A model generated the notes under the pieces. It was not told the DNA's origin. It saw nothing but the letters and a program-made list of their open reading frames with translations, and did no database searches. Positions 25,597 through 35,495 of a stretch of 64,000 bases of DNA are shown here, one piece after another. The stretch is from Pseudarthrobacter sp. fls2-241-R2A-127. GTDB taxonomy: Bacteria > Actinomycetota > Actinomycetes > Actinomycetales > Micrococcaceae. The stretch is taken from positions 124,001 through 188,000 of the forward strand of contig NZ_JARVSF010000012.1 of NCBI RefSeq assembly GCF_030209355.1. Reading direction: 5' to 3'. Position 1 is the first letter of the stretch. Each line of letters begins with the position of its first letter. A program made the translations under genes and the position numbers.

Positions 25597-28500
25597 GCGT
25601 TGCCCTTTGCGGTGGTCTCGGCAGGAATACGTTCCGCTTCCTGGTCCTGCTGTGCCGGTTGGGGCCCGGCCGCCGCGGACCGTTCTTCCATGTGTTCGTC
25701 GATCTCGGCGCCGAGGCTGCGCAGCACGTCGAGCACCAGGCCCACCACCACCACGTACACGCCGATATCGAAAATAGTTGAGGTGACGAACTTGATGTCA
25801 CCAAACACGGGCAGCCACACCTCGATGATGGCGGACTGGAACACCTGGCCGCCCAGCAGCAGGGGTGTCACGCCGGAGGCGGCGGCAAGGGCCAGGCCCG
25901 TGCCCAGCAACGCACCGGCGCTCAGCGGTGCGGCTTCCCGCAGTTCGAACCGCCCGCCGGCCAGGTAACGGATGGTCAGCGCCAGGCCGGCGGTGAGGCC
26001 ACCGGCGAAGCCGCCGCCGGGCAGGTTGTGGCCCGCCAGGAGCAGGTAGAGCGAGAAGATGATCATCGAGTGGAAGATCAGGCGGGTGACCACCTCGAAG
26101 ATGATGGAACGGCGCTCCGGGGCGAGGGTCCTGCCGGCCACGATCCAAGCATCCCGGGCGGAAGCGGCGAACTTGCGGCTGATGGCAAGCGCCGCGCCGT
26201 CGCGGGACCCGGGGTCCACACCGTGGTACCGCCCCACGGTGCCCGCGGCAACGGATGCGGACCGTTGCAGGCGGTCGCCGCGGCCGCGCACGAAGATCAG
26301 GCTGGCCACGCCGGTGGCGGCCAGGGCGAGGACACTGATCTCACCGAACGTGTCCCAGGCCCGGATGTCCACGAGGGTCACGTTGACCACGTTCAGGCCG
26401 CCGCCGCCCTCGTAGGCGAGCTGCGGGAACTGCAGGGACACCGGGAGGGCGGTCCGGGCTCCCATGGCGAAGATCGCGGCGAACACCATGGTCACGCCGA
26501 ACCCCAGCCCGATGATGACGCGCAGCACCCGGTATTTTCCGCCGGTCCGGTCACGCAGCTCGGGGGGTAGGCTGCGCATGGCCAGGACGAATGCCACCAG
26601 GATGATGGTTTCCACCAGCATCTGGGTCAAGGCAAGGTCGGGGGCGCCCTGCAGGGCGAACATGAGGGCGATGCCGTACCCGGTGACGGAGACCATGAGT
26701 ACCGCCAGGAAGCGCTTGTTGGCCTTGACGGCAGCAAGGGCGCCAATCACGATGCCCACCCCGGCCACCAGTTGCAGCGGGGAGTGCGGGTCCACGAGGT
26801 AGATGTCCTGCGGCAGCGCATTGCCGCTGAGCAGGATGGCCGTGAGCGGAAGGACGAATGCCACGCTGAGGATCACGGCGAGGTAGAAGTAGAGGGAACC
26901 GCGCTGGGTCCGGCCCGTGATCCAGACGGCGGCATCGTCCAGGGCACCGATGGTGAGCTGGTAGCCCCGGTCGCCGTCCACCCAGGCAGGAACCAGGGAC
27001 TGGGCCCTGGCCACGGCGTTGCGGCCGAAGTACATGGCCAGGCCGAGGACAAACGTGACGGCGGTCAGTCCAAGCGCCGGGGTGAAACCGTGCCACAGCG
27101 CCAGGTGCCCGGCCTGCTCAGCGGGCGTGCCGGCGTCGGACGCTGTGGACGCGAACAGTGCCGCGTAGGGCTGGATCCAGGCATCCACCGGAACCGGCCA
27201 CAGCCCGTAGGCGATGGTCAGCAGGCTCAGGACCGCGGGGGCGGCAAGGAAGGAAGGCCGGATGGCCTTGAACGGGGTGGGCTCAACGCCGGGCTTTGCC
27301 GCGAACGCGCCCCACATAAACCGGGCGCTGTAGGCGAACGTCAGGATGGATCCGACCACCAGGCCGGCCAGCACCACCATTCCCCAAGGACCGGCATGCG
27401 GGCCGGTGGCGTGGTGCACAAACGCTTCGAGCACCGATTCCTTGGCCACGAACCCGGCAAGCAGCGGCACCCCGGCCATGGAGGCCGCGCCGATGCCTGC
27501 CACGACGGCCAGCGCGCGCGAGGACCGGAAGACGCCGGAGAGTTTCCGCACATCGCGGGTACCGGACTGGTGGTCGATGATACCCACCACCAGGAAGAGG
27601 GTGGCCTTGAACAGGCCGTGCGCCAGCAGCATGGCCAGGCCGGCCAGGGCGGCGTCGGGCGTCCCCAGCCCCACCACCATGGTGAGGAAGCCCAGCTGGC
27701 TGACAGTGCCGTACGCCAGGATCAGCTTGATGTCGGTCTGCCGGAGCGCACGGTAGCCTCCCACCAGCATGGTGGCCAGGCCCAGCCCCAGGACCACGGG
27801 CTGCCAGTACGCCGTCTCGGCAAAGCCGGGGGCCAGGCGGGCCACCAGGTAGATGCCCGCCTTCACCATCGCGGCGGCGTGCAGGTAGGCGCTGACGGGT
27901 GTGGGGGCAGCCATGGCGCCAGGCAGCCAGAAGTGGAAGGGGACCAGCGCGGATTTGGTGATGGCGCCCACCAGGATGAGGACGACGGCGGCACTCACCG
28001 TGGCGCCCGAGGGTCCGGAAACCAGCGCCGCTGCCTGTTCCAGGATGCTGGAGACACGGTAGGTGCCTGCGGTGAAGCCGAGCATGATCAGGCCCACCAG
28101 CATGGCCAGGCCTCCGGCCGTGGTGACCATGAGGGCCTGCAGCGCAGACCGGCGGGCCGCGAGCCGGGTCCTGGCAAAACCGATCAGGAGGTAGGACAGG
28201 ATGGTGGTGAGTTCCCAGAAAATGAACAACAGCAGCAGGTCATCGGCCAGCACCAGGCCGAACATGGCGCCCGCGAACGCCAGCAGCTGCGCGCCGAAGG
28301 CCCCGAGGCCCTGGTCTTTTTGCTTGAAGTACCGGGCGCAATAGAGCAACACCAGCGCACCGACGCCCAGGACCAGCAGGGACATCACCCACGCCAGCGC
28401 GTCCATCCGGAAGGCAAACTCAAGATGGAGGCCGGGAATCCATTCGAAGACTTCGGAGACCGCACCGGGACCGGAATAGACCTCGCCGTGCTGCGAGACC

Positions 28501-28622
28501 AACCAGGCGAAGGAAACAGCCGGGACGGCAGCCAGTGCATAGAACGCGTTCCGGCCCCAGGCCCTGAAGAGGAAAGGCGCCAGGACAGCCACCGAAAAGT
28601 GCACGGCAAGGACTGTTATCAC
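25593..28622 (-). CDS. mrpA: Na+/H+ antiporter subunit A fused to B
   Basis: 1009 residues. Residues 1-700 resemble NuoL/MrpA (LLLFIFWELTTILSYLLIGF with the key Glu; SALVPFHFWLPGAMAAPTPVSAYLHAAAMVKAG; TDIKLILAYGTVSQLGF), then the MrpA C-terminal part and, at about 860-1000, a fused MrpB domain (VTRLIFHSMIIFSLYLLLAGHNLPGGGFAGGL). This explains why no separate mrpB is present. First gene of the operon. The GTG start has GGAG 6 nt upstream; a longer frame adds 18 residues without support. Confidence 0.92.
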   Translation of the reverse strand: MITVLAVHFSVAVLAPFLFRAWGRNAFYALAAVPAVSFAWLVSQHGEVYSGPGAVSEVFEWIPGLHLEFAFRMDALAWVMSLLVLGVGALVLLYCARYFKQKDQGLGAFGAQLLAFAGAMFGLVLADDLLLLFIFWELTTILSYLLIGFARTRLAARRSALQALMVTTAGGLAMLVGLIMLGFTAGTYRVSSILEQAAALVSGPSGATVSAAVVLILVGAITKSALVPFHFWLPGAMAAPTPVSAYLHAAAMVKAGIYLVARLAPGFAETAYWQPVVLGLGLATMLVGGYRALRQTDIKLILAYGTVSQLGFLTMVVGLGTPDAALAGLAMLLAHGLFKATLFLVVGIIDHQSGTRDVRKLSGVFRSSRALAVVAGIGAASMAGVPLLAGFVAKESVLEAFVHHATGPHAGPWGMVVLAGLVVGSILTFAYSARFMWGAFAAKPGVEPTPFKAIRPSFLAAPAVLSLLTIAYGLWPVPVDAWIQPYAALFASTASDAGTPAEQAGHLALWHGFTPALGLTAVTFVLGLAMYFGRNAVARAQSLVPAWVDGDRGYQLTIGALDDAAVWITGRTQRGSLYFYLAVILSVAFVLPLTAILLSGNALPQDIYLVDPHSPLQLVAGVGIVIGALAAVKANKRFLAVLMVSVTGYGIALMFALQGAPDLALTQMLVETIILVAFVLAMRSLPPELRDRTGGKYRVLRVIIGLGFGVTMVFAAIFAMGARTALPVSLQFPQLAYEGGGGLNVVNVTLVDIRAWDTFGEISVLALAATGVASLIFVRGRGDRLQRSASVAAGTVGRYHGVDPGSRDGAALAISRKFAASARDAWIVAGRTLAPERRSIIFEVVTRLIFHSMIIFSLYLLLAGHNLPGGGFAGGLTAGLALTIRYLAGGRFELREAAPLSAGALLGTGLALAAASGVTPLLLGGQVFQSAIIEVWLPVFGDIKFVTSTIFDIGVYVVVVGLVLDVLRSLGAEIDEHMEERSAAAGPQPAQQDQEAERIPAETTAKGNA

Positions 28623-28819
28623 TGGTATCTCCGCAACGTCAGGGATTCGATTGTCAAAAGTTGGAGCAGGCGGCAAAACTAGTTAGATCCGGGAGGCTCC
28701 AGTTTACCAAGGCCCCGGCTCCCCCTTTTCTGATCGGTGGGGGCGCTGACGGCGAATTCCCCCACGTCACAGGGCCGTGCTCCGCCGGGTGTTCGCCACG
28801 GGCGGATACGATTCAACGT

Positions 28820-30223
28820 ATGAACAGCGCCAGCGCTCAGGGGGCAATGCGGCCTGCCTCGGAACTTGAAACCGGCACCCGGACCTCCAGCAAGCGCCGC
28901 ATCCTGGCATGGGCCTCCTGGGACTGGGGCTCGGCGGCCTTCAACGCGGTCATGACCACGTTCGTGTTCACCGTCTACCTGACGTCCAAGGCCTTCGGCG
29001 GAGAGGACAGTGCCTCCGCGGTCCTGGGGGCCGCCCTGTCCGTGGGAGGCTTCGCCATCGCGCTGCTGGCGCCGGTCACCGGCCAGCGCTCGGATGCCGG
29101 CGGACGCCGCAAGCTGTGGCTGGGAGTGAACTCGGCCGCCGTCGCCATCCTGACCGCTCTGTGCTTCTTCGTGTTTCCGCACCCGGAATTCCTGCTCCTT
29201 GGCGCGTGCCTGATTGCGCTGGGCAATGTGTTCTTCGAGTTCGCCGGGGTGAACTACAACGCCATGCTCGCCCAGGTCTCCACGCCGCAGAACATCGGGA
29301 AGGTCAGCGGGTTCGGCTGGGGCGCCGGCTACCTCGGCGGAATCGTGGCCCTCCTGATCGTCCTGCAACTGTTCGTCCAACCGGCTTTCGACTGGTTCGG
29401 GTCATCCACCGCGGACAGCCTCAACATCCGGCTGGTGGCCGTCTTCTCAGCCCTCTGGTTCTTCGTCTTCGCCCTTCCGGTGCTGTTCGCCGTCCCGGAA
29501 CTGCCCCGCACCGCGCAGGCCGGACGCCTGGGCTTCCTTGCCAGCTACGGTTTGCTGCTCCGGCGCATCAAGGCCATCTACGCCACCAGCCCGCACACCA
29601 TCTACTTCCTGCTCGCCAGCGCCGTCTTCCGGGATGGCCTGGCCGCCGTCTTCACCTTTGGCGGCATCATCGCGGCCGGGACGTTCGGCTTCACCTTGTC
29701 CCAGGTCATCTTCTTCGCCATCTTCGGAAACGTGGTGGCGGCCATCGGCGCCGTGATCGGCGGCTTCCTGGATGACAAGGTGGGGCCCAAGGCCGTCATC
29801 ACGGCTTCCCTGGTGGGGCTCCTGATCGCCGGGACCGCCATCCTGGTCCTGGGTAACGGAAACTATTCCTTCTTCGGCATGGATTGGGCGGGGAGCACCA
29901 CGTTCTGGGTGTTCGGACTGTTCCTCTGCCTGTTCGTGGGGCCGGCCCAATCCTCGTCCCGCGCCTACCTGGCCAGGCTGGCGCCGCACGGCGAATCGGG
30001 AGAGCTCTTCGGCCTGTACGCCACCACCGGACGCGCCGTCAGCTTCCTGGCGCCAGCCCTCTTCACCTTGTGCATCACGGTGGCCACCCCGCTGGTGCCC
30101 GCCGGGCAGGCCCAACGCTGGGGCATCTTGGGCATCATGGTGGTGCTCTTGGCCGGACTCCTGGTCCTGCTGCCGGTGAAGTCTCCGGACAAGGCCCCCA
30201 TCGCCGTGGTCCCTGCGGCCTGA
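28820..30223 (+). CDS. MFS transporter, Atg22/UMF1-like
   Basis: 467-residue permease with about 12 helices. WASWDWGSAAFNAVMTTFVFTVYL at the first helix and GFGWGAGYLGGIVALL mark the Atg22-like UMF1 group of the major facilitator superfamily, for which bacterial substrates are unknown. The ATG is preceded by TACGAT (28807-28812) at 7 nt, a leaderless-type start. Divergent from mrpA, so the 197-bp spacer carries both promoters. Confidence 0.87.
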   Translation: MNSASAQGAMRPASELETGTRTSSKRRILAWASWDWGSAAFNAVMTTFVFTVYLTSKAFGGEDSASAVLGAALSVGGFAIALLAPVTGQRSDAGGRRKLWLGVNSAAVAILTALCFFVFPHPEFLLLGACLIALGNVFFEFAGVNYNAMLAQVSTPQNIGKVSGFGWGAGYLGGIVALLIVLQLFVQPAFDWFGSSTADSLNIRLVAVFSALWFFVFALPVLFAVPELPRTAQAGRLGFLASYGLLLRRIKAIYATSPHTIYFLLASAVFRDGLAAVFTFGGIIAAGTFGFTLSQVIFFAIFGNVVAAIGAVIGGFLDDKVGPKAVITASLVGLLIAGTAILVLGNGNYSFFGMDWAGSTTFWVFGLFLCLFVGPAQSSSRAYLARLAPHGESGELFGLYATTGRAVSFLAPALFTLCITVATPLVPAGQAQRWGILGIMVVLLAGLLVLLPVKSPDKAPIAVVPAA

Positions 30224-30286
30224 CGCGCCCTCCGGCACCGCTCAGGGCCCCGGCCCAGGTGTTGCCAGGCAGACTAGGCTTGAACC

Positions 30287-30769
30287 ATGAACGTGGACGA
30301 AACCAACCTGCCCGGCCTGGGCCGCCGGAAGGATTTCATGACGGCATCGGGACGCCGCATCGGCGTCGTGGAGCTGCGCGAAGGCCAGACCGAACTCATC
30401 GTTTCCACCTGGGACGATCCCGATACCTGCCAGGCCTCGATTCCGCTGACCAGCGATGAAGCCGCCACCCTGGGCAACCTCCTGGGCGGCACGCACCTGG
30501 CCATGAAGCTCGCCGAGGAACACAAGGACGTCCCGGGCATCGTCACCCGCCAGTTCTCCATCGCCGCGGACTCCCCGTTCCAGAACCAGCCCATGGGCAA
30601 GGCCTGTATCCGCACCCGGTGCGGCGTCTCCATCGTGGCCATCATGCGTGAAGGTGAGGTGCTGCCCTCGCCCGGGCCCGACGTCGTCCTCCACGCCGGC
30701 GACCTGCTGGTGGCAGTGGGCACCCAGAAAGGCCTGGACTCGGCGGCCAATATCCTGCGCCACGGTTAA
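30287..30769 (+). CDS. khtT: K+/H+ antiporter regulatory subunit, KhtT-like (TrkA-C domain)
   Basis: 160 residues. The C-terminal half (about 75-158) is an RCK_C/TrkA-C domain (GKACIRTRCGVSIVAIMREGE, LHAGDLLVAVGTQKG) that binds nucleotide-type ligands such as c-di-AMP in KhtT homologues; the N-terminal half (LPGLGRRKDFMTASGRRIGVVE) is the KhtT-specific part. It lies 5 nt before the transporter gene, so the two form a regulator-transporter pair. TAGGCT (30275-30280) ends 6 nt before the ATG. Confidence 0.85.
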   Translation: MNVDETNLPGLGRRKDFMTASGRRIGVVELREGQTELIVSTWDDPDTCQASIPLTSDEAATLGNLLGGTHLAMKLAEEHKDVPGIVTRQFSIAADSPFQNQPMGKACIRTRCGVSIVAIMREGEVLPSPGPDVVLHAGDLLVAVGTQKGLDSAANILRHG

Positions 30770-30774
30770 GTCGA

Positions 30775-31956
30775 ATGGACCCGTTGGCCCAGACCCTCAT
30801 TGAGCTGGGGGCCGTTGTGTTCTGCCTCGGGCTGCTGGCCAGGCTGGCCGGCCGGATTGGAATGTCCCCCATCCCGTTCTACCTGCTGGGCGGACTCGCG
30901 TTCGGGGCCGGTGGCGTCGTCAAGCTGGAGGGAATGCACGAGTTCGCCCATCTTTCCGGCGAAATCGGCGTCATCCTGCTGCTGCTTATGCTCGGATTGG
31001 AATATACGGCCGCCGAGCTGTTCACCGGCCTCCGCCGATCATGGCAGGCCGGTGTCCTGGACCTGGTCCTGAACTTCCTCCCCGGTGCCGGGCTGGCGCT
31101 GCTCCTGGGCTGGGGCGGCGTAGGTGCCATGGTGATGGGCGGCGTGACCTACATTTCCTCATCCGGTATTGCCGCCAAGGTCATGACGGACCTGGGCCGG
31201 CTTGGAAACCGCGAAACCCCGGTGGTGCTGTCCATCCTGGTCTTCGAGGACCTCGCCATGGCCGTTTACCTGCCCATCCTCACGGCCACGCTCGCCGGCG
31301 TGAGTTTCCTGGGCGGCCTCACCACCGTGGGGATCGCCCTGGCGGTGGTAAGCCTGGTCCTGATGGTGGCGCTGCGGCACGGGCACCACGTCTCCAAAGC
31401 CGTCCACAGCGAAAACTCCGAAGTCTTCCTGCTCAACGTCCTGGGCGCCGCCCTGCTGGTGGCCGGCGCCGCATCGGCCATGCAGGTGTCCGCGGCGGTG
31501 GGCGCCTTCATGCTGGGCATCGCCATCTCCGGCGCCACGGCCCACAACGCCACCCGCATCCTCGAACCGCTGCGCGACCTCTTCGCCGCCATCTTCTTCG
31601 TAGCGTTCGGGCTCAATACGGATCCCACGTCCATCCCGCCGGTCCTGGGCTGGGCGCTGGTCCTGGCGGCGGCTACCGCGGCCACCAAGATGCTGACGGG
31701 TATCTGGGCGGCCAAACGGGCCGGGATCGCCCGCCCGGGCCGCTTCCGGGCCGGCGCCGCGCTGATCGCCCGCGGCGAATTCTCCATCGTGATCGCCGGC
31801 CTGGCAGTCGCGTCCGGGGCGGTGCCGCACCAGCTGGCGGCACTTGCCACCGCCTATGTATTGCTTATGGCGGTGCTTGGCCCGCTGGCTGCCCGCTATG
31901 TTGAGCCTCTTGCCAAGGCAGCCATCCGGCGGCCCGCCGTCGCACCGCAGGTCTAA
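30775..31956 (+). CDS. khtU: cation:proton antiporter (CPA2, KhtU/KefB-like)
   Basis: 393-residue CPA2 permease with about 12 helices: LLLLMLGLEYTA, TYISSSGIAAKVMTDLGRLGNRETPVVLSILVFEDLAMAVYLP (here the ED pair corresponds to the ion-binding acid), and FAAIFFVAFGLNTDP. It should export K+ (or NH4+) in exchange for H+ when activated by the preceding KhtT-like subunit. Unlike KefB/KefC it has no internal C-terminal RCK domain, consistent with the separate regulator. Weak ribosome site; probably coupled. Confidence 0.87.
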   Translation: MDPLAQTLIELGAVVFCLGLLARLAGRIGMSPIPFYLLGGLAFGAGGVVKLEGMHEFAHLSGEIGVILLLLMLGLEYTAAELFTGLRRSWQAGVLDLVLNFLPGAGLALLLGWGGVGAMVMGGVTYISSSGIAAKVMTDLGRLGNRETPVVLSILVFEDLAMAVYLPILTATLAGVSFLGGLTTVGIALAVVSLVLMVALRHGHHVSKAVHSENSEVFLLNVLGAALLVAGAASAMQVSAAVGAFMLGIAISGATAHNATRILEPLRDLFAAIFFVAFGLNTDPTSIPPVLGWALVLAAATAATKMLTGIWAAKRAGIARPGRFRAGAALIARGEFSIVIAGLAVASGAVPHQLAALATAYVLLMAVLGPLAARYVEPLAKAAIRRPAVAPQV

Positions 31957-31963
31957 GGCTGCC

Positions 31964-31994
31964 GCCCCGCAGCCCGGGGGATCGGCTGCGGGGC
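31964..31994. terminator. GC-rich hairpin between convergent khtU and dcd
   Basis: GCCCCGCAGCC pairs perfectly with GGCTGCGGGGC around a 9-nt loop. No T-run follows on the plus strand, so efficiency is uncertain, but position between convergent genes fits a terminator. Confidence 0.5.
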
Positions 31995-32009
31995 TTCGGG
32001 AAACCGGTG

Positions 32010-32585
32010 CTAGATGCGGGTGCGGTGGAAGTTCAGGTGGCTGCGGCTGGCAGTGGGACCGCGCTGGCCCTGGTACCGGTTGCCGTACTCCCCCTGGCCG
32101 TAGGGGTATTCCGCGGCAGAGCTGAGACGGAAGAAGCAGAGCTGGCCGATCTTCATGCCGGGCCACAGCTTGATGGGCAGCGTTGCCATGTTGGACAGCT
32201 CCAGCGTGACGTGCCCGGAGAAACCGGGGTCGATAAAACCTGCGGTGGAGTGCGTCAGCAGGCCGAGCCTGCCCAGGGATGACTTGCCTTCCAGGCGGGC
32301 TGCGACGTCATCGGGCAGGGTCACGGTTTCATACGTGGACCCCAGGACGAACTCCCCCGGATGGAGGATGAACGCTTCATCCTCCTCCACCTCCACCAGC
32401 CGCGTCAGCTCAGGCTGCTCCAGAGCGGGGTCGATGTGCGCGTACTTGTGGTTGTCGAACAACCTGAAGAATTTGTCGATCCGGACATCCACGGACGATG
32501 GCTGGACCATGGCGGGGTCATAAGGTTCCAGCACGATCCGCTGGGAATCAATTTCGGCACGAATGTCGCGGTCAGAGATCAGCAC
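32010..32585 (-). CDS. dcd: dCTP deaminase (bifunctional dCTP deaminase/dUTPase type)
   Basis: 191-residue homotrimer-forming enzyme of dUMP supply. [53 protein letters not shown] and the C-terminal [13 protein letters not shown] lid are all present. [11 protein letters not shown] is the form found in the mycobacterial enzyme that makes dUMP directly from dCTP, whereas E. coli Dcd has HVTAHRIDPGW, so a bifunctional enzyme is likely. GTG start; a TAATTT box ends 7 nt before it, suggesting leaderless translation. Confidence 0.93.
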   Translation of the reverse strand: MLISDRDIRAEIDSQRIVLEPYDPAMVQPSSVDVRIDKFFRLFDNHKYAHIDPALEQPELTRLVEVEEDEAFILHPGEFVLGSTYETVTLPDDVAARLEGKSSLGRLGLLTHSTAGFIDPGFSGHVTLELSNMATLPIKLWPGMKIGQLCFFRLSSAAEYPYGQGEYGNRYQGQRGPTASRSHLNFHRTRI

Positions 32586-32717
32586 GGGTCCCAAATTACC
32601 GTATCGGTTATCCACACCCGCACTTTCCCGTTGTTGCTGTGGCCCCGTGGGGCTAATGTTGCGAATGAAAGCCGCCGGAATGGTCTCCCGGGTAGGCATG
32701 ACAGAGCTGGGGATGTT

Positions 32718-34439
32718 GTGAATAAATTGGTGGCACCGTCTTTTCTTGGCATGCTCTGTGCGTTGGCGCTGGTCTCATCGTCCGCCACAGCTCCTCCTGC
32801 GCCACCGTTGGGCCAGGCCGCCGGCACGGCGAGCATCACCCTCGCGTCTCCTTTGGTGCGCGACGCCGGCAGGTCCGCCGGCGCGGATGCAGGCACCGGC
32901 AACCTCACCCCCGCCGTGGATCCGGACATCCGTGCCGCTTCGCCGCTGCCCGCGCCCACCCCGGGGACCACCGCTTCGTCCGGCCCCGCAACGTCATCAA
33001 CAGCTGCGGCTGCCTCCACATCGGCCCCATCCACCGGGCCCCTCCCCGCCACAACTCCCGCAGCGACGGCCGCCGGCGTGCCGTCCATCCCTCCGCTGTG
33101 GGCGCCCGACCAGGAACTTGCCAACCCGTCCGCGGCCGCGCTGGCAGCACCCGAACCGGCCAGCGCGCTTCCGTCCACCGAGGCGCTGGTCCCGGACAGC
33201 AATGCGGCCGCCATCCTCACTGTCTTCACCCGGATCAACGAGTACCGGGTGGCCAACGGCCTGAACAAGGTGAAGTACAACCCCACCGTGGCCAGCATGT
33301 CCCAGGAGTGGTCGGACAACATCGCCACGCGGGAGGTGGTGGAGCACCGGGCCTCCTTCTGGACCGACCCGCGCGCGCTGAACCCCAATAACGGTGCCGG
33401 CGAGATCATCGCCATCCGCACCGACCGCGACGCCGCCCAGCTCGTGGAATGGTGGAAGGGCTCCCCGGGGCACAACGCCATGCTGCTGGACCCCAGGTTC
33501 AACGTCATGGGAGCCGGCATCTCCTACACCAACTCCACCTACCAGATCTGGGGCGTGGTGAACTTCTTCGGTTACACCACGCTGCCCGCCGGCACCCTCG
33601 ATTCCCCGGGCGGTGCAGGCTCAGGCGGGGCGTTCCCGGCACCCCCGCCAAGCCTGTGCGATGCCCCGGTACGGCATATGCCGCCCACCTTGAACCTTTC
33701 CGCCGCCGCCATCACGGGCCCGGCCGACCTCGTGTCGGTCGATTCCGCAGGGCAACTGTTGAACAGGGCCTCCACAGGGTCCCGTACCTATGGCGCAGCG
33801 AAGGTGATCGGTTCCGGGTTCGCCGGTGCCAAGGATGTCTTCGTGACGGACTGGGACCGCGACGGAACCTATGATGTCCTGGTCCAGTGGACCACCGGCA
33901 ACCTGGCCCTCTACCGGGGCATCGCCACCGGTGGATTCCAGGCGCCCATCACGCTGGGCACCGGCGGCTGGAACACCTTGACCCTGGCGGTCGGAGGCTG
34001 GTGCGCCAACAACAGGATGCCCCAGATCCTGGCCCTCGACGGCTCCGGGAACCTGTTCCTCTACCCCAACAAGGGCACCGGGGACATCGCCGACCGCGTC
34101 ACTGTTGCCACAGGTATCTCCGCTTCCCGGCTGGCCATGGTGGACTACGACGCCGACGGTTTCCAGGACATCCTGGCGCTGAAGGCTGACGGCAGTGTCA
34201 CCCTGTACCGCGGGTGGGGCACCACCGCGCTTCGCGCCGAAGCAAGGCCCACCGTGGCCACGGGCTGGACGGACGTTACGGGGATCCGCGCGTTGCGCAA
34301 CGTCACCGGGCTGAACTCCACCGGGGTGGCGCTCCGCCGGGCCAATGACACCGTGCAGTACTGGGACCTGGGCTCCGGAAGCCTCGCGTCGCCGTCGAAC
34401 ATTGCCGGCACGTGGACCGGCCAGCGGTTGGCTCAATAG
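32718..34439 (+). CDS. secreted CAP/SCP-domain protein with FG-GAP (VCBS-like) repeats
   Basis: 573 residues. A signal peptide (about 1-30, ending near ATAPPAPP) is followed by a 120-residue Pro/Thr/Ala/Ser linker. A CAP domain follows at about 155-285 ([57 protein letters not shown]). Residues 320-573 carry repeats of the FG-GAP/VCBS kind ([32 protein letters not shown]) that form calcium-binding beta-propeller blades. Extracellular; bacterial CAP proteins are poorly characterised. No sortase motif or membrane anchor at the C-terminus. GTG start with GGGGA upstream; an upstream in-frame extension is the antisense of dcd. Confidence 0.85.
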   Translation: MNKLVAPSFLGMLCALALVSSSATAPPAPPLGQAAGTASITLASPLVRDAGRSAGADAGTGNLTPAVDPDIRAASPLPAPTPGTTASSGPATSSTAAAASTSAPSTGPLPATTPAATAAGVPSIPPLWAPDQELANPSAAALAAPEPASALPSTEALVPDSNAAAILTVFTRINEYRVANGLNKVKYNPTVASMSQEWSDNIATREVVEHRASFWTDPRALNPNNGAGEIIAIRTDRDAAQLVEWWKGSPGHNAMLLDPRFNVMGAGISYTNSTYQIWGVVNFFGYTTLPAGTLDSPGGAGSGGAFPAPPPSLCDAPVRHMPPTLNLSAAAITGPADLVSVDSAGQLLNRASTGSRTYGAAKVIGSGFAGAKDVFVTDWDRDGTYDVLVQWTTGNLALYRGIATGGFQAPITLGTGGWNTLTLAVGGWCANNRMPQILALDGSGNLFLYPNKGTGDIADRVTVATGISASRLAMVDYDADGFQDILALKADGSVTLYRGWGTTALRAEARPTVATGWTDVTGIRALRNVTGLNSTGVALRRANDTVQYWDLGSGSLASPSNIAGTWTGQRLAQ

Positions 34440-34474
34440 TCCCGGGATGTCAGCGGTGCCGGCCACCGCCGGTT

Positions 34475-34936
34475 TCAGAGGGCGGGCTGGAGTTCCAAGA
34501 CGTCCTTCAATTGCTCCAGCTGCGCGACGTCGGAGCTGACGCGGCGCTGGAGCATCCCGTCCAGGAGCCCCAGCCGGTTGAGGATGCCGAACCGGCCCAC
34601 GCGTTTGGCTTCCATGGCGAACCGGACGCGGGTGCCCTCACCTTCGGTGCTGAGGTAGTACCCGCCCCACCGGGTGGCGGGGCCGGAAACGATGTGGAAC
34701 TCGATTTCGGCGCCGGGCCGGACGTTGGTGATTTCCAGCTCTGCCGGGATGCTCAGTCCTGACCGGCCGGCCACCATCTTGCGGTAAACGGCCCCCTTGC
34801 TGTCGGCTGGGCCCTGCACGAGCTTGACGCTGCGGACGTCGTGCCGCCAGGAGGGCAGGTTGGTGGCGTCGAGGAGGTACTGGTAGACGGCCATGGCGTC
34901 GCGCCCAATGAGGACCTCATATTCTGCGATTGCCAT
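34475..34936 (-). CDS. SRPBCC (START/Bet v1-like) family protein
   Basis: 153-residue single-domain protein of the polyketide-cyclase/SRPBCC fold: VYQYLLDATNLPSWRHDVRSV at the N-terminus, GAEIEFHIVSGPATRWGGYYLSTEGEGTRVRFAME in the middle, and a long C-terminal helix ending VAQLEQLKDVLE. The fold binds hydrophobic ligands; many members have no known function. Good AGGAA site. Single gene, convergent to the CAP gene. Confidence 0.8.
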   Translation of the reverse strand: MAIAEYEVLIGRDAMAVYQYLLDATNLPSWRHDVRSVKLVQGPADSKGAVYRKMVAGRSGLSIPAELEITNVRPGAEIEFHIVSGPATRWGGYYLSTEGEGTRVRFAMEAKRVGRFGILNRLGLLDGMLQRRVSSDVAQLEQLKDVLELQPAL

Positions 34937-35177
34937 GAAGATTATTCCTGTGGTTGACGTCTGCTGCCGCAGTAGCTGCCTCCCCCAACGTGGCCGCTAC
35001 CCGGATCAGGTTAGCCAGCGCCGGTCCGCCGGACCTAGCCGGCAGGGCCGACGTTATTGAAGAGTTACTGGATGACGCCGGGGGTTTGCAGGACACGGAA
35101 ACGCCCGCTTGCCGGGTTGCCGGGGAGCCCCTCGATCTGCGCTAAGCTAAGTTCTGCCCCGCGCGAGTGGCGGCACT

Positions 35178-35248
35178 GCGGCTGTAGCTCAATGGTAGAG
35201 CGCTAGCTTCCCAAGCTTGATACGCGGGTTCGATTCCCGTCAGCCGCT
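35178..35248 (+). tRNA. tRNA-Gly, anticodon CCC
   Basis: 71-nt cloverleaf: acceptor GCGGCTG pairs perfectly with CAGCCGC; D-arm GCTC/GAGC; anticodon loop TTCCCAA closed by a CTAGC/GCTTG stem with one T-T mismatch; T-arm with TTCGATT. Anticodon CCC reads GGG (glycine). CCA is not encoded, as usual in actinobacteria. Confidence 0.97.
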
Positions 35249-35354
35249 CTCGAACCCCCTCCCCCCACATGTCACAGACTCCCCGGCGACCATTAGGCGC
35301 AGGGGTGTAGGGTCGGTAGCCAGGAACCTTTTCGGTTCCGCTACAGGAGCAATC

Positions 35355-35495
35355 ATGGCTGATAAGTCCCCGCGTCAAACGGCATCAAAAAAGTCCGGTA
35401 AATCCATCAAGGAAAAGCGCGCAGACAAGAAGGCCGCCGCAGCGCCGGCCAGCTCCCTGGACATCACGTCCACCAAGGCCGCAAAGAAGAAGTGA
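35355..35495 (+). CDS. 46-residue lysine/alanine-rich protein
   Basis: Very small, strongly basic protein (about one third Lys+Arg), beginning MADKSPRQTASKKSGKSIKE and ending with a KKK tail. No hydrophobic segment; likely disordered and nucleic-acid or ribosome associated by composition only. A good site (AGGAGC, 7 nt before the ATG) supports translation. The stop overlaps the next start (GTGA, 4 nt), so it is translationally coupled to the dehydrogenase-like gene. I do not recognise a characterised homologue. Confidence 0.7.
   Translation: MADKSPRQTASKKSGKSIKEKRADKKAAAAPASSLDITSTKAAKKK

Noticed and set aside
34997-35012. A stretch identical to the 3' block of THI-box RNAs (ACCCGGATCAGGTT) before the SRPBCC gene
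   Set aside because: The rest of the aptamer is missing: no CTGAGA-type block and no matching 5' arm within reach on that strand. A lone 14-mer is not enough to call a riboswitch; at most a remnant.
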